From Sulfurimonas sp. (GTDB taxonomy: Bacteria > Campylobacterota > Campylobacteria > Campylobacterales > Sulfurimonadaceae): a stretch of DNA of 11,868 nt. The DNA is taken from contig NVXO02000002.1 of assembly GCA_002733945.2 (NCBI GenBank), forward strand, positions 73,764 through 85,631. The letters run 5' to 3'. The notes beneath the pieces were generated by a model, which saw only the letters and a list, made by a program, of their open reading frames with translations, was not told the DNA's origin and ran no database searches. Positions within the stretch are counted from its first letter, which is position 1; the number at the start of each line of letters is the position of its first letter. The position numbers and the translations under genes are program-made. Positions 1 to 7,503 of the stretch are shown piece after piece.

Positions 1-888
1 TTTTTTTGAGACTAAAAAACCACCGATAATAATCAGTAAAATACCAAAAAAAGTCAAATTATCAGGAAAATTATCACCGAGTAAAAAGCCAAAACCTATA
101 GCAAAAGGTATGTTTGTATAAGATATAACACCAACTATACTCAAGTTTGAAGCACTATATGCCTTTGTGAGAAGCCACTGCGAAAGTGTAGAAACAAGTG
201 CCATAAAGCCAATGAGCAGCCAGATAGATAGAGTTGTAGGCATAATGAACTCAGGAAATAAAAATGATAAACTTTGAGGTGTCTGTAGATATGATGCTGT
301 TACAAATAACAGAGCAGGAAGCAGTGTTCCCACCGATACAAATGAGAGTACGATAATACGCGAATCATAAATATCTTTTATTTTCTTGATGGTTGTATAA
401 GCAGCTGCAGCAAAAAAACCACCTAAAATTCCTAAAAAATGCTCATATGAGAGATCTAAACCAAAGGGTTTGCTAATGAACATAATCCCTATAAAACCAA
501 TAAAAAGAGCAAGGGCACTGCGTTTACTCAAATGCTCACCGAGTAGATAGTAAGCCAAAATAGCCACAAAGAGTGGAGATGTTTTGTTAAGTGTGATTGC
601 TTCACCTAAAGGAATAGTTGTAATCGTATAAAAAAATAAAATCATCGCAGTAAACCCGAATAATCCACGAATAAAAAGAAGATGAATTTTACCACCACTA
701 AGTTTTGGAGGGGTATGTTTAAGGGCATAAAGAATTAAAAAAACACCAATGAAATTTCTAAAAAAAACTATCTCTAAGGCTGACATATCCTCACTAAGTA
801 TCTTAGCCAAAGCACCGTTAAGTGCTGAGATAAGTCCAGCGAGCAGCATATATGTTATCCCACTATCTAAATTTTTGAAATAAACCAC
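1..888 (-). CDS. DMT-superfamily (EamA) transporter, C-terminus cut by window edge
   Basis: This is an inner-membrane transporter of the drug/metabolite transporter superfamily; its substrate cannot be told from sequence. The visible 296 codons are hydrophobic throughout and show the two-repeat EamA layout. The first repeat carries the typical PLGEAITL..TSPLFVAI..YLLGE segment (about residues 93-118). The second has a matching stretch around TKAYSASNLSIVG and ends in GFLLGDNF. The family is usually about 300 residues, so only a few residues are missing at the left edge, where no stop is reached. I chose the GTG start at 888 because AAGGAA lies seven bases upstream; an ATG 13 codons further in has no such site. 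The start overlaps the end of the preceding thioesterase-like gene by 22 bases, so the two are probably co-transcribed. The family call is firm; amino acid or metabolite export is only a guess. Confidence 0.88.
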   Translation of the reverse strand, partial: MVYFKNLDSGITYMLLAGLISALNGALAKILSEDMSALEIVFFRNFIGVFLILYALKHTPPKLSGGKIHLLFIRGLFGFTAMILFFYTITTIPLGEAITLNKTSPLFVAILAYYLLGEHLSKRSALALFIGFIGIMFISKPFGLDLSYEHFLGILGGFFAAAAYTTIKKIKDIYDSRIIVLSFVSVGTLLPALLFVTASYLQTPQSLSFLFPEFIMPTTLSIWLLIGFMALVSTLSQWLLTKAYSASNLSIVGVISYTNIPFAIGFGFLLGDNFPDNLTFFGILLIIIGGFLVSKK

Positions 889-1268
889 CCAAATGTTCCT
901 TGTGCTGTACAAACACCATCACTATCTTTAACTTCCACACTCACTGATAAACTAGCACGACCTTTTCTAGAGAACTGTTCTAGAAATTTTTCTTTGTCTT
1001 CATCTTTTACTGAAGCAAACGCAGTGATACTTTTGAGAGCTGGTTTTTTATACTTCATGTTTGACTCACGAAGCAGAGGTATAACAAGTCCCTCAAGTTC
1101 TGGAAAAAGGTTTTGTAAATAAAGTCCACTCTGAGTCTCTGCCAAAGTAAACTGTGCTGAAGCATGGATAGTGTTTATATGGTTTTGTACATCTTTTTTA
1201 TATTCTAATGATAACTGATTTTCGATTTGCTTTATGCCTACGATTTTTACAAACTCTATAGCTGTTGC
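867..1268 (-). CDS. Hot-dog-fold thioesterase-like protein (PaaI/DUF4442 type), no recognisable start codon
   Basis: The reading frame is open for 133 codons from 1268, just after an in-frame TAA (1271-1269), to the TAG at 869-867. It resembles small hot-dog-fold acyl-CoA thioesterase-like proteins of about 130-140 residues. The N-terminal part contains NHINTIHASAQFTLAETQSG, which looks like the conserved helix and first substrate-facing segment of this fold. The only standard start codon is TTG at 1145, which would remove about 41 residues including most of that segment and has no ribosome binding site. I therefore give the whole open frame. Either the 5' end has been lost, the sequence has an error near 1268, or a rare start such as ATA or ATC is used. 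It probably shares a transcript with the DMT gene. The family call is moderate; the enzyme substrate is unknown. Confidence 0.6.
   Translation of the reverse strand, partial: ATAIEFVKIVGIKQIENQLSLEYKKDVQNHINTIHASAQFTLAETQSGLYLQNLFPELEGLVIPLLRESNMKYKKPALKSITAFASVKDEDKEKFLEQFSRKGRASLSVSVEVKDSDGVCTAQGTFGWFISKI
896..901 (-). promoter_or_regulatory. Ribosome binding site deciding the DMT GTG start
   Basis: AAGGAA on the minus strand sits seven bases before GTG at 888, inside the coding region of the upstream thioesterase-like gene. It supports GTG 888 over the internal ATG as the DMT transporter start. Confidence 0.6.
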
Positions 1269-1275
1269 TTAAAAT

Positions 1276-1291
1276 TAGACTGATCGGTCTA
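1276..1291. promoter_or_regulatory. TetR-family-type operator palindrome
   Basis: TAGACTGATCGGTCTA is a 16-base inverted repeat with a single mismatched pair (1281/1286). It closely resembles the TAGACC...GGTCTA operators known for several TetR-family repressors, for example NemR. On the minus strand a TATAAA -10-like hexamer (1298-1293) lies directly upstream, so a bound repressor would cover the transcription start for the thioesterase-DMT pair. No TetR gene is present in the window. The palindrome is seen directly; the repressor family is inferred. Confidence 0.6.
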
Positions 1292-1292
1292 T

Positions 1293-1298
1293 TTTATA
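1293..1298 (-). promoter_or_regulatory. Putative -10 element for the thioesterase-DMT transcript
   Basis: The minus strand reads TATAAA here, immediately upstream of the TetR-type palindrome and downstream of the helicase stop. No convincing -35 box is visible, but Campylobacterota sigma-70 promoters often lack one. The prediction rests mostly on its position against the operator. Confidence 0.35.
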
Positions 1299-1334
1299 CT
1301 TGTAATGATTTTAGATAATTTATAGGGGAGACAT

Positions 1335-2708
1335 CTATTGGTTGAGTCGGTTGTGAGGGTCACTATAACTTACTAAAAGCTCTTTTTTTTGTATTATTGT
1401 ATTATTTTTCACAAATTCCATAGCCCTATCATTTACATAAGCCAAATCATACCACTGTTTTCTTGGTGCGATTAGATTTAAGTTTTTAGGATTGGAACTT
1501 CGTGAAAGTGCTACATAAAACTGTGAAGGGGCAAAGATTTCGTTTGTCTCTATTATGAGGTCTTCTATACTCATGCCTTGGGACTTGTGGATAGTTATAG
1601 CAAACGCTAATTTTATAGGAAACTGATAGATACTAAAGAGGTTCTCTTCTACCATCTCTTTTTTGCCATTTACACTTTTTTCACTCCATCTTGCCTTGCT
1701 CTGCGCACTACTTTCTAACTTTATAACTTTACCATCACTCTTTTGCACAAAAATATTTGCTGCATCTACATTAACAACAACTGCTCTCTCTCCGTTAAAG
1801 TAGTTCCATGAGTTACGTGTAAAGAGAACGGGTGCTCCTACTTTTAGTGCTAACTCTTTTTCTATCCTTGCATCATTCATAAAACGCTCTACTTCATTAT
1901 CTTTAGTAGATTTTAGGTGTTTCATAATTTGAGCTTCTTTAACAAAAAGTTCACTATCTATATGCTCTAATTGGCGTTTATTATGTAGATTTGCTGAGAT
2001 GTTTTTACCAAAAAGAAAGGTGAATTTACTCAAGTCTTGAGGTAGTGGTTTTATGTATGAGTTAAGTTGGTTATGTACACTCTCATCAACAAATCCAAAA
2101 CGCACATGATTAAGCAGGTCTATAAAGACTACATCATCTGTTCTATATATATGTGTCAGTTCTATCTTTTCAAAGTCCATCGACTCCCAAGCCTCTGACT
2201 CAAATGCAAAATGAACATCACTTAAGCTCCGAACAACAGGTGGTAATTGTAAAAAATCACCTACAACTAAAACTACGCCATTAAAGTCAGCTTGTTGCAA
2301 ACGCAGTGATATCATCTCAAAAAGTGCATCACTCACCATACTTACTTCATCTATAACTATGAGTTGCATGGAGTTTATGAGTTTTTTTATCTTTTTCTTT
2401 ATCTCAAACTTACCCCTACTCTGCAAGTCCTCTATATCAGAAGCTATACCTAGATCTAAAAAGCTATGAAGTGTCTGTCCGCCTATAAGAGTTGCTGCCA
2501 TTCCAGTTGAGCCAAGCTTCGCTACTTTTTTTGCATCCGTCTCAAAATGTTCGATAATTTCTCGTGTAATTGTTGTTTTACCAACACCTGCACCACCAGT
2601 TAAAAAAACATTTTTGTTTGATTTTAATTTATTTATAGTAACACTTAGCCAGTTCATGAACAAATCATAGCTATTTTTACTATAAAAACAGCTAAAACAG
2701 TGTAACAT
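1335..2708 (-). CDS. Pif1/RecD-like superfamily 1 DNA helicase (AAA family ATPase)
   Basis: This is an ATP-dependent helicase of the Pif1/RecD2 (SF1B) group, expected to unwind DNA 5' to 3' in the cytoplasm; its role in this organism is unknown. Motifs appear in order: Walker A GGAGVGKT (38-45), a motif Ia-like segment GSTGMAA (66-72), Walker B IDEVSM (119-124), motif III GDFLQLPP (150-157), LTHIYRT (184-190), an SH3-like stretch with VGAPVLFTRN, motif V IHKSQGMS (373-380) and motif VI YVALSRS (398-404). The protein has no large N- or C-terminal extra domain. The ATG at 2708 has no ribosome binding site and leaves only 23 bases to the divergent response regulator gene. ATG at 2657 (residue 18, MNWLS) is an equally good or better start, because the cysteine-containing first 17 residues do not look conserved. 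It stands alone, transcribed away from the response regulator. Confidence 0.88.
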   Translation of the reverse strand: MLHCFSCFYSKNSYDLFMNWLSVTINKLKSNKNVFLTGGAGVGKTTITREIIEHFETDAKKVAKLGSTGMAATLIGGQTLHSFLDLGIASDIEDLQSRGKFEIKKKIKKLINSMQLIVIDEVSMVSDALFEMISLRLQQADFNGVVLVVGDFLQLPPVVRSLSDVHFAFESEAWESMDFEKIELTHIYRTDDVVFIDLLNHVRFGFVDESVHNQLNSYIKPLPQDLSKFTFLFGKNISANLHNKRQLEHIDSELFVKEAQIMKHLKSTKDNEVERFMNDARIEKELALKVGAPVLFTRNSWNYFNGERAVVVNVDAANIFVQKSDGKVIKLESSAQSKARWSEKSVNGKKEMVEENLFSIYQFPIKLAFAITIHKSQGMSIEDLIIETNEIFAPSQFYVALSRSSNPKNLNLIAPRKQWYDLAYVNDRAMEFVKNNTIIQKKELLVSYSDPHNRLNQ

Positions 2709-2731
2709 TTAGTAGCAATATTGGAGAAGTA

Positions 2732-3979
2732 ATGAGTCAAAGAATACTTATCGTAGAAGACAATAAAACACTTGCCAAACTAATTTCAAAAAAGATAGAA
2801 ACTGCACTCGATTTCAAGGTTGATGTAGCCTATTCACTTAGTGAAGCAAAACTCTTTTTAAAGATGTATCAATACTTCATAACACTCCTTGATATCAACC
2901 TACCAGATGCTCCAAATGGTGAGATAGTTGACTATGTGCTCTCAAAAGGTAACCGTGCTATCGTTCTAAGTGCTAATATAGATAAAGATTTCCGTCAAAC
3001 TGTACTCAAGAAAAATATTATCGATTATGTAAACAAGGGTGGAGTAAATGATATTAACTACATTATCCAGACTATCAATAGACTACAAAAAAACCAGAAC
3101 CATACAGTTTTAGTTGTAGATGATTCTATAGTTTTTAGAAAACAGATGCAAAACCTCTTAGACAACATGTATTTTAAAGTCATCTCTGTTGCCCATGGGG
3201 AAGAAGCATTAAGCATATTAAATACACATAATGATATTAATCTAGTTTTAACAGACTACCATATGCCTGTTATGGATGGACTAGAACTCACCTATGAGAT
3301 AAGAAAAGACCATAATAAAAATGAGCTTGCGATTCTTGCTGTTTCATCAAATAAAGACAATGAAGTAAATGCTATTTTCTTAAAAACTGGTGCTAATGAT
3401 TTCATTACAAAACCTTTCTCAAAAGAAGAGTTTTCATGTCGTATCAACAACACGATCGAAGCACTTGAGAACATTCAAATTGTTACAAACCATGCAAACC
3501 GTGACTATCTTACAGGTCTGTACAACCGTCGATTCTTTTTTGAGACGATGCACGAGTATCAAGATGAAATGGGAGAAGGTGGAGAGAAGTTTGCTGTTGC
3601 TATGATAAACATTGACCATTTTAAAAAAATCAATGATACTTATGGACATGATATAGGTGACAAAATCATCATCGCCTTATCTGAAATCCTTAGAAGCTCA
3701 ACAAGTCACAGAGATATCGTAGCACGTTTTGGTGGTGAAGAATTTTGTATGGTCTTAAAAAATATAAATCGTTACAGTGCCTTAGATATCCTCGAGAGAA
3801 TCCGTCAAGAGATTGAGCATTTTTCTTATCAGATTGATAAAAACAATTTTATTAAGTTCACCATTTCAATTGGTGCAACACTACATGAAGATGAAAACCT
3901 CGAAGACACTATTGGTAATGCTGATATGATGCTTTATAAGGCAAAAAATGCTGGTAGAAACCAAGTAGTTTTTGCCTAA
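2732..3979 (+). CDS. Response regulator with two receiver domains and a GGDEF diguanylate cyclase domain (CbrR-like)
   Basis: This cytoplasmic signalling protein should make cyclic di-GMP when phosphorylated by a histidine kinase. Receiver 1 spans about 4-118, with acidic pocket E9/D10, phosphoacceptor D54 in TLLDINLPD, S80 and K102. Receiver 2 spans about 124-245, with D130/D131, phosphoacceptor D175 in LTDYHMP, S205-206 and K227 in TKPF. The GGDEF domain spans about 256-415, with the NIDHFKKINDTYGHD signature and active-site GGEEF (334-338). The product-inhibition site, RxxD in most such enzymes, reads SHRD (325-328), so the arginine is missing. The two-receiver plus GGDEF layout and length match Campylobacter jejuni CbrR, a bile-resistance regulator, but orthology is inferred. 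The ATG at 2732 is preceded by GGAGAAG. nhaA follows after 25 bases on the same strand. No partner histidine kinase is in the window. Confidence 0.93.
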   Translation: MSQRILIVEDNKTLAKLISKKIETALDFKVDVAYSLSEAKLFLKMYQYFITLLDINLPDAPNGEIVDYVLSKGNRAIVLSANIDKDFRQTVLKKNIIDYVNKGGVNDINYIIQTINRLQKNQNHTVLVVDDSIVFRKQMQNLLDNMYFKVISVAHGEEALSILNTHNDINLVLTDYHMPVMDGLELTYEIRKDHNKNELAILAVSSNKDNEVNAIFLKTGANDFITKPFSKEEFSCRINNTIEALENIQIVTNHANRDYLTGLYNRRFFFETMHEYQDEMGEGGEKFAVAMINIDHFKKINDTYGHDIGDKIIIALSEILRSSTSHRDIVARFGGEEFCMVLKNINRYSALDILERIRQEIEHFSYQIDKNNFIKFTISIGATLHEDENLEDTIGNADMMLYKAKNAGRNQVVFA

Positions 3980-4004
3980 AAAATCTATAATCTAAGAGGT
4001 TATT

Positions 4005-5339
4005 ATGAAGCTATATGCACCTTGGGAAAAAGCTTTTAAAAAAGTTGCAACTCCACTGGAACACTTTATCCATGCACAGACTACTACCGGTATAATCCTT
4101 ATGTTCATGACAATCTTGGCACTCATACTAGCTAACTCACCCCTCACACAAGATTATGCACACTTTTTTCATACTCAAGTTGATTTAAACATAGGTTCAT
4201 GGCATCTTTCTCATACTATTCACCATTGGATTAACGATGGTTTAATGGCGATATTTTTCTTTATGATTGGGTTGGAAATTAAGCGAAATATTTTAGTGGG
4301 AGAGCTCTCAAATATTAAAATTGCCATGTTGCCTATTCTCTCTGCTATTGGTGGGATGGCTATGCCTGCTCTAATCTATCTTCTCATAAATGCAGGAGAA
4401 GATGGTGCAGTTGGCTGGGGAATACCCATGGCCACAGATATCGTATTTGCTATTAGTGCTTTAGTTCTTTTAGGAAAACGTGTCTCACCCTCTTTAGTAA
4501 CATTTCTAATTGCTTTAGCAATTGTTGATGACCTTGGAGCTGTTGTGGTTATTGCTCTTTTTTATACAGAGCAGATACATCTTATACCTCTTGGTCTTGC
4601 TGGGGTGAGTTTTCTCATCCTAGTCTCTTTTAATCGTTTTGGAATTCATATGATACTCCCCTATTTTATAGTTGGGCTTTTTATGTGGCTTTTTATGCTC
4701 GAGTCTGGTGTCCATGCGACAATTGCTGGTGTAATTGCTGCAATGGCTATCCCTTCCCGTCCAAAAATAACACCATTTGATTTTTCAACTCATATCAAAA
4801 ATTTACTCCAAGAGTATGACAACTACCCTGTTGACACTGATTATGCTCTTCATGAACACCAAAAAGCTATACTTATAAATATTCAAGATAGGATTACCGC
4901 TATTGGTTCACCTGCTGCAAGACTAGAACAAGACCTACATCTTCCTGTCAGTTTAATTGTTATTCCTCTTTTTGCACTTGCAAATGCAGGCATAAGCATA
5001 GACTTCTCTTCAATAGGAGAAACTATTGTTTCCCCTATCTCTTTAGGTATTATTGCAGGACTTATTGCAGGAAAAGTTATTGGCATTGCCGGTGTTGCTT
5101 GGCTTGCTATAAAGCTCGGAATTGCTCAACTCCCACAAGAGAGTTCAATGAGCCAAATTTTTGGTGTTTCATTTTTAGGTGGTATTGGTTTTACTATGAG
5201 TATCTTTGTTGCAGACTTGGCATTTTCAGGTAATGAAGAGATGATTTTTCAAGCTAAAATAGGTATTTTAGCGGCCTCACTTTTAGCAGGTCTTTTTGGC
5301 TACTTCTGGTTAAAATTTTCTGCCACTAAAATTGATTAA
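4005..5339 (+). CDS. nhaA: Na+/H+ antiporter NhaA
   Basis: NhaA is an inner-membrane electrogenic antiporter that expels sodium (or lithium) in exchange for two protons and maintains pH and salt balance. The sequence carries the family's essential acidic residues: D145 in MATDIVFA, and D175/D176 in LAIVDDLGAV, matching E. coli D133, D163 and D164. The TM10 lysine is present as K357 in AGKVIG (E. coli K300). Other signatures are FALANAG (323-329) and GGIGFTMSIF (392-401). At 444 residues it is longer than E. coli NhaA (388), mainly through a hydrophilic segment of about 60 residues (252-313) before TM9, which is common in longer NhaA proteins. AGAGG lies five bases before the ATG. It probably shares a transcript with the upstream diguanylate cyclase gene. 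Its last 30 bases overlap the 3' end of the convergent epimerase gene. Confidence 0.97.
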   Translation: MKLYAPWEKAFKKVATPLEHFIHAQTTTGIILMFMTILALILANSPLTQDYAHFFHTQVDLNIGSWHLSHTIHHWINDGLMAIFFFMIGLEIKRNILVGELSNIKIAMLPILSAIGGMAMPALIYLLINAGEDGAVGWGIPMATDIVFAISALVLLGKRVSPSLVTFLIALAIVDDLGAVVVIALFYTEQIHLIPLGLAGVSFLILVSFNRFGIHMILPYFIVGLFMWLFMLESGVHATIAGVIAAMAIPSRPKITPFDFSTHIKNLLQEYDNYPVDTDYALHEHQKAILINIQDRITAIGSPAARLEQDLHLPVSLIVIPLFALANAGISIDFSSIGETIVSPISLGIIAGLIAGKVIGIAGVAWLAIKLGIAQLPQESSMSQIFGVSFLGGIGFTMSIFVADLAFSGNEEMIFQAKIGILAASLLAGLFGYFWLKFSATKID

Positions 5340-6317
5340 ATTTCCTAGAAAACTAAAGTCTAACTCGTCTGAAACCTCTTTATAAAGAAGAGGACTATCT
5401 AAGTCTACATACTCTATAACATCTCGGTAGTTAAAAGCTAAATACAGTGCTGCGTTTATAGAGTAAGGACCTTCAAGCATAGAACCTAACATACACTTTA
5501 TGCTGTTTTTCCTTGCATATTCTAAAATCTCAACTGCCCTACTCACTCCCCCACACTTCATTAGTTTTATATTTATCATATCAGCTGATTTAGTTTGTAC
5601 AACTTTTTTTATATCTTGCAGTGTAAAAGTGGCTTCATCTGCAAGGATAGGTATTTTTGTTGCGTCTGTAACTAGTTTTAATGCTTTTAAGTCTTCTGCA
5701 ATAACTGGTTGTTCTATCAGTTCTATACTGAGTCCTTCTACTGCGTTTACATACATTAATGACTCATCTAAACTCCAGGCTTGATTTGCGTCTATTAGTA
5801 ATTGCGCCTCGGGTAAATCTAAAGAGAGTTTTTGAGTTACTTCTATTGCATGGTTTATGTCACTGCCAAGTTTTACTTTTAAAATACTCATACCATTTTC
5901 ACAAGCTCTATTTGCATCACGGAGCATTGTTTCTATAGGGTTCAGACTTATTGTTATATCTGTTTGTATAAAACTAGTATCTTCTAATTTAAAAAATCCC
6001 AAGAGATTCATAAGTGCTATATCAATCGCAGCTTTTGCGCTTGAACCTATACTCTGCTCATGTAGTACTTCTAAAGCTTTTTTAATCTCTAAACCTACAA
6101 GTGAATCTTTGACCTTTTGTATTGACTCTAAAATAATACTGATATCTTCACCGGTAATAGCCATAGTAGCTGGTGCTTCACCAATCCCTACTTTCCCCTC
6201 ATCACATATAACATATACACGAACAAACTCTATTACTTCTACTCGACGAAGGGCAGTGATAAAAGGTATCTTAAGCGCAATATACTTTACCTCTGTATTT
6301 ATGTTTTTAATTATCAT
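5310..6317 (-). CDS. Dipeptide epimerase (L-Ala-D/L-Glu epimerase type, enolase superfamily)
   Basis: This cytoplasmic metal-dependent enzyme probably interconverts L-Ala-D-Glu and L-Ala-L-Glu, a step in recycling peptidoglycan peptides. All expected residues of the muconate-lactonizing/enolase-superfamily barrel are visible: KVK (147-149, catalytic K149), metal ligands D176 (LLIDANQAW), E202 (ELIEQP) and D227 (ILADEA), and the second catalytic lysine K251 (INIKLMKCGG). The spacing matches that remembered for Bacillus YkfB. The DLD at 305-307 corresponds to the DxD that binds the dipeptide ammonium group, which favours a dipeptide over an acid-sugar substrate. The exact dipeptide is inferred. 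The ATG overlaps the stop of the upstream DUF819 gene (ATGA), indicating translational coupling. The 3' end overlaps nhaA tail-to-tail. Confidence 0.9.
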   Translation of the reverse strand: MIIKNINTEVKYIALKIPFITALRRVEVIEFVRVYVICDEGKVGIGEAPATMAITGEDISIILESIQKVKDSLVGLEIKKALEVLHEQSIGSSAKAAIDIALMNLLGFFKLEDTSFIQTDITISLNPIETMLRDANRACENGMSILKVKLGSDINHAIEVTQKLSLDLPEAQLLIDANQAWSLDESLMYVNAVEGLSIELIEQPVIAEDLKALKLVTDATKIPILADEATFTLQDIKKVVQTKSADMINIKLMKCGGVSRAVEILEYARKNSIKCMLGSMLEGPYSINAALYLAFNYRDVIEYVDLDSPLLYKEVSDELDFSFLGNLINFSGRKF

Positions 6318-7444
6318 TTACTCATTCCTATTAAGATGTTTCCAACAAGTAAACCACCAAATGTACCGATAATATAACCCATAATAGCCATAAGTACACC
6401 CACGCTTACAAGGGACTTGTTATATGCAGCTGCAAGGATAGGTGCAGAAGCTACACCTCCAATGTTTGCGAGGGATGCTACTGCTATGCTAAAGAGATCA
6501 AGTTTAAACAGTTTTGCTCCAAGTATCATAATAGAGGCATGAATAAGAAGTATGCATCCTCCAGCAAGCACATACAGACCTAAACCGCTAAAACTCTCGA
6601 TAACTGCATGTGAGCCAATCAGGGCTATGAGTAGGTACAGCATTGAGGTTGACAATTCACTTGCACCGTTTAAGTCCTTTAGTCTTGTAAAAGAGCCTAA
6701 TATTCCAAAGAGTGATGCTAGAATAACCATAGTTGTAGTGCTATTGATGATTTGGAACTTAATTGCTAAACACTGAGTTAAAAATGAAACACTCAGCGCT
6801 AAAAGAATTAACAACCAGTATCTCTTAGTTCCTAAGTTGCAAGAACAGGCTATATCTCCAAGGTAGGCGAAGTTCTCGCTACTTGAAGTAAACTTGTTAA
6901 AGTACTGTGAAAAAGGTACCAAAAACAGAAGTAACATCACCCATAAAGTATAATTAACACTATCAACAACAAGTGCATAAGCAAAAGCGTCTTCACTTAC
7001 ATCAAGTGCTGAACCCACTGCTATCATATTTGCCGTACCTCCAAGCCAACTTCCAGCTAATGCTCCAAATGCTCCAGACATAGAAGAAGAAAAGTTAAAA
7101 AGAAGTGCCACTGCAATAAATCCAAATGCTATGGATAAAATAGCTAAGACGTAAGCAATGAGTAATGACTTACCGAGTTTTAAAAAGTGTCTCAAATCAA
7201 CTTGAAGAAGCATCAAAAAAAGCATTGCAGGCAGTAAGTTTGTTTTACTTTGTTTATAAATAGAACTTATCTCTGCGTTTGAGTCAAAAAGACCCAAAGA
7301 AGCGAGTAACATACTTGAAGCATAAACAAACACGACAGCCGGTATAAGTTTAAAAACTCTCAAAGATGTTTTACTCTCAAGTAGATAAAACACAGAAACT
7401 AAAGTAGCAAGAGAAAAAAGGTATAAAAGTGGGTTACTTATCAA
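6314..7444 (-). CDS. DUF819 family membrane protein (YjcL-like), candidate transporter
   Basis: This is an integral inner-membrane protein of 376 residues with roughly ten or eleven hydrophobic segments. It shows the DUF819 hallmark GSWLGGTANMIAVGSAL (131-147) and a second glycine-rich segment, LANIGGVASAPILAAAY, near the C-terminus, an inverted-repeat-like arrangement typical of secondary transporters. The biochemical function of the family is not established to my knowledge. The TTG at 7444 is the only sensible start: it precedes the first membrane segment, has AAAGAG about eight bases upstream, and no ATG or GTG is available nearby. Its stop overlaps the start of the dipeptide epimerase gene by four bases, so the pair forms an operon. 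This context suggests, but does not prove, transport of dipeptides or muropeptide fragments. Confidence 0.87.
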   Translation of the reverse strand: MISNPLLYLFSLATLVSVFYLLESKTSLRVFKLIPAVVFVYASSMLLASLGLFDSNAEISSIYKQSKTNLLPAMLFLMLLQVDLRHFLKLGKSLLIAYVLAILSIAFGFIAVALLFNFSSSMSGAFGALAGSWLGGTANMIAVGSALDVSEDAFAYALVVDSVNYTLWVMLLLFLVPFSQYFNKFTSSSENFAYLGDIACSCNLGTKRYWLLILLALSVSFLTQCLAIKFQIINSTTTMVILASLFGILGSFTRLKDLNGASELSTSMLYLLIALIGSHAVIESFSGLGLYVLAGGCILLIHASIMILGAKLFKLDLFSIAVASLANIGGVASAPILAAAYNKSLVSVGVLMAIMGYIIGTFGGLLVGNILIGMSK

Positions 7445-7472
7445 ATGTTGCTCTTTATTTTTTTTATAAGTG

Positions 7473-7478
7473 TATCAT
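7473..7478 (+). promoter_or_regulatory. Putative -10 element for the DUF4139-exonuclease operon
   Basis: TATCAT lies 25 bases before the ATG at 7504, behind a T-rich run (7457-7465) of the sort that replaces a -35 box in Campylobacterota promoters. The divergent DUF819 promoter must share the same interval of about 60 bases. The prediction is weak. Confidence 0.3.
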
Positions 7479-7492
7479 ATTTAGAACACTTC

Positions 7493-7498
7493 AAGGAG
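7493..7498 (+). promoter_or_regulatory. Ribosome binding site deciding the DUF4139 protein start
   Basis: AAGGAG stands five bases before ATG 7504. It fixes that start instead of the longer open frame beginning at 7429, which would overlap the divergent DUF819 gene and bury the signal peptide. Confidence 0.75.
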
Positions 7499-7503
7499 TA
7501 AGT

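Noticed and set aside
3986..3991. Perfect TATAAT hexamer just before nhaA
   Set aside because: Transcription would start about at the ribosome binding site (3995-3999), leaving almost no usable leader, and no -35 is visible. It is probably chance in A+T-rich DNA.
5314..5333. Inverted repeat AATTTT...AAAATT near the nhaA stop as a terminator
   Set aside because: The stem is six A/T pairs with an eight-base loop and no following T-run, and it lies inside two coding regions. It is too weak to be an intrinsic terminator.
5857..6372. 171-codon open frame on the plus strand opposite the epimerase gene
   Set aside because: It is antisense to a gene with full catalytic-residue conservation, is serine/isoleucine-rich in the way antisense frames of A+T-rich genes are, and has no ribosome binding site.
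7429..7503. 25-codon N-terminal extension of the DUF4139 protein
   Set aside because: It would overlap the divergent DUF819 start and displace the signal peptide, whereas AAGGAG precedes the ATG at 7504.
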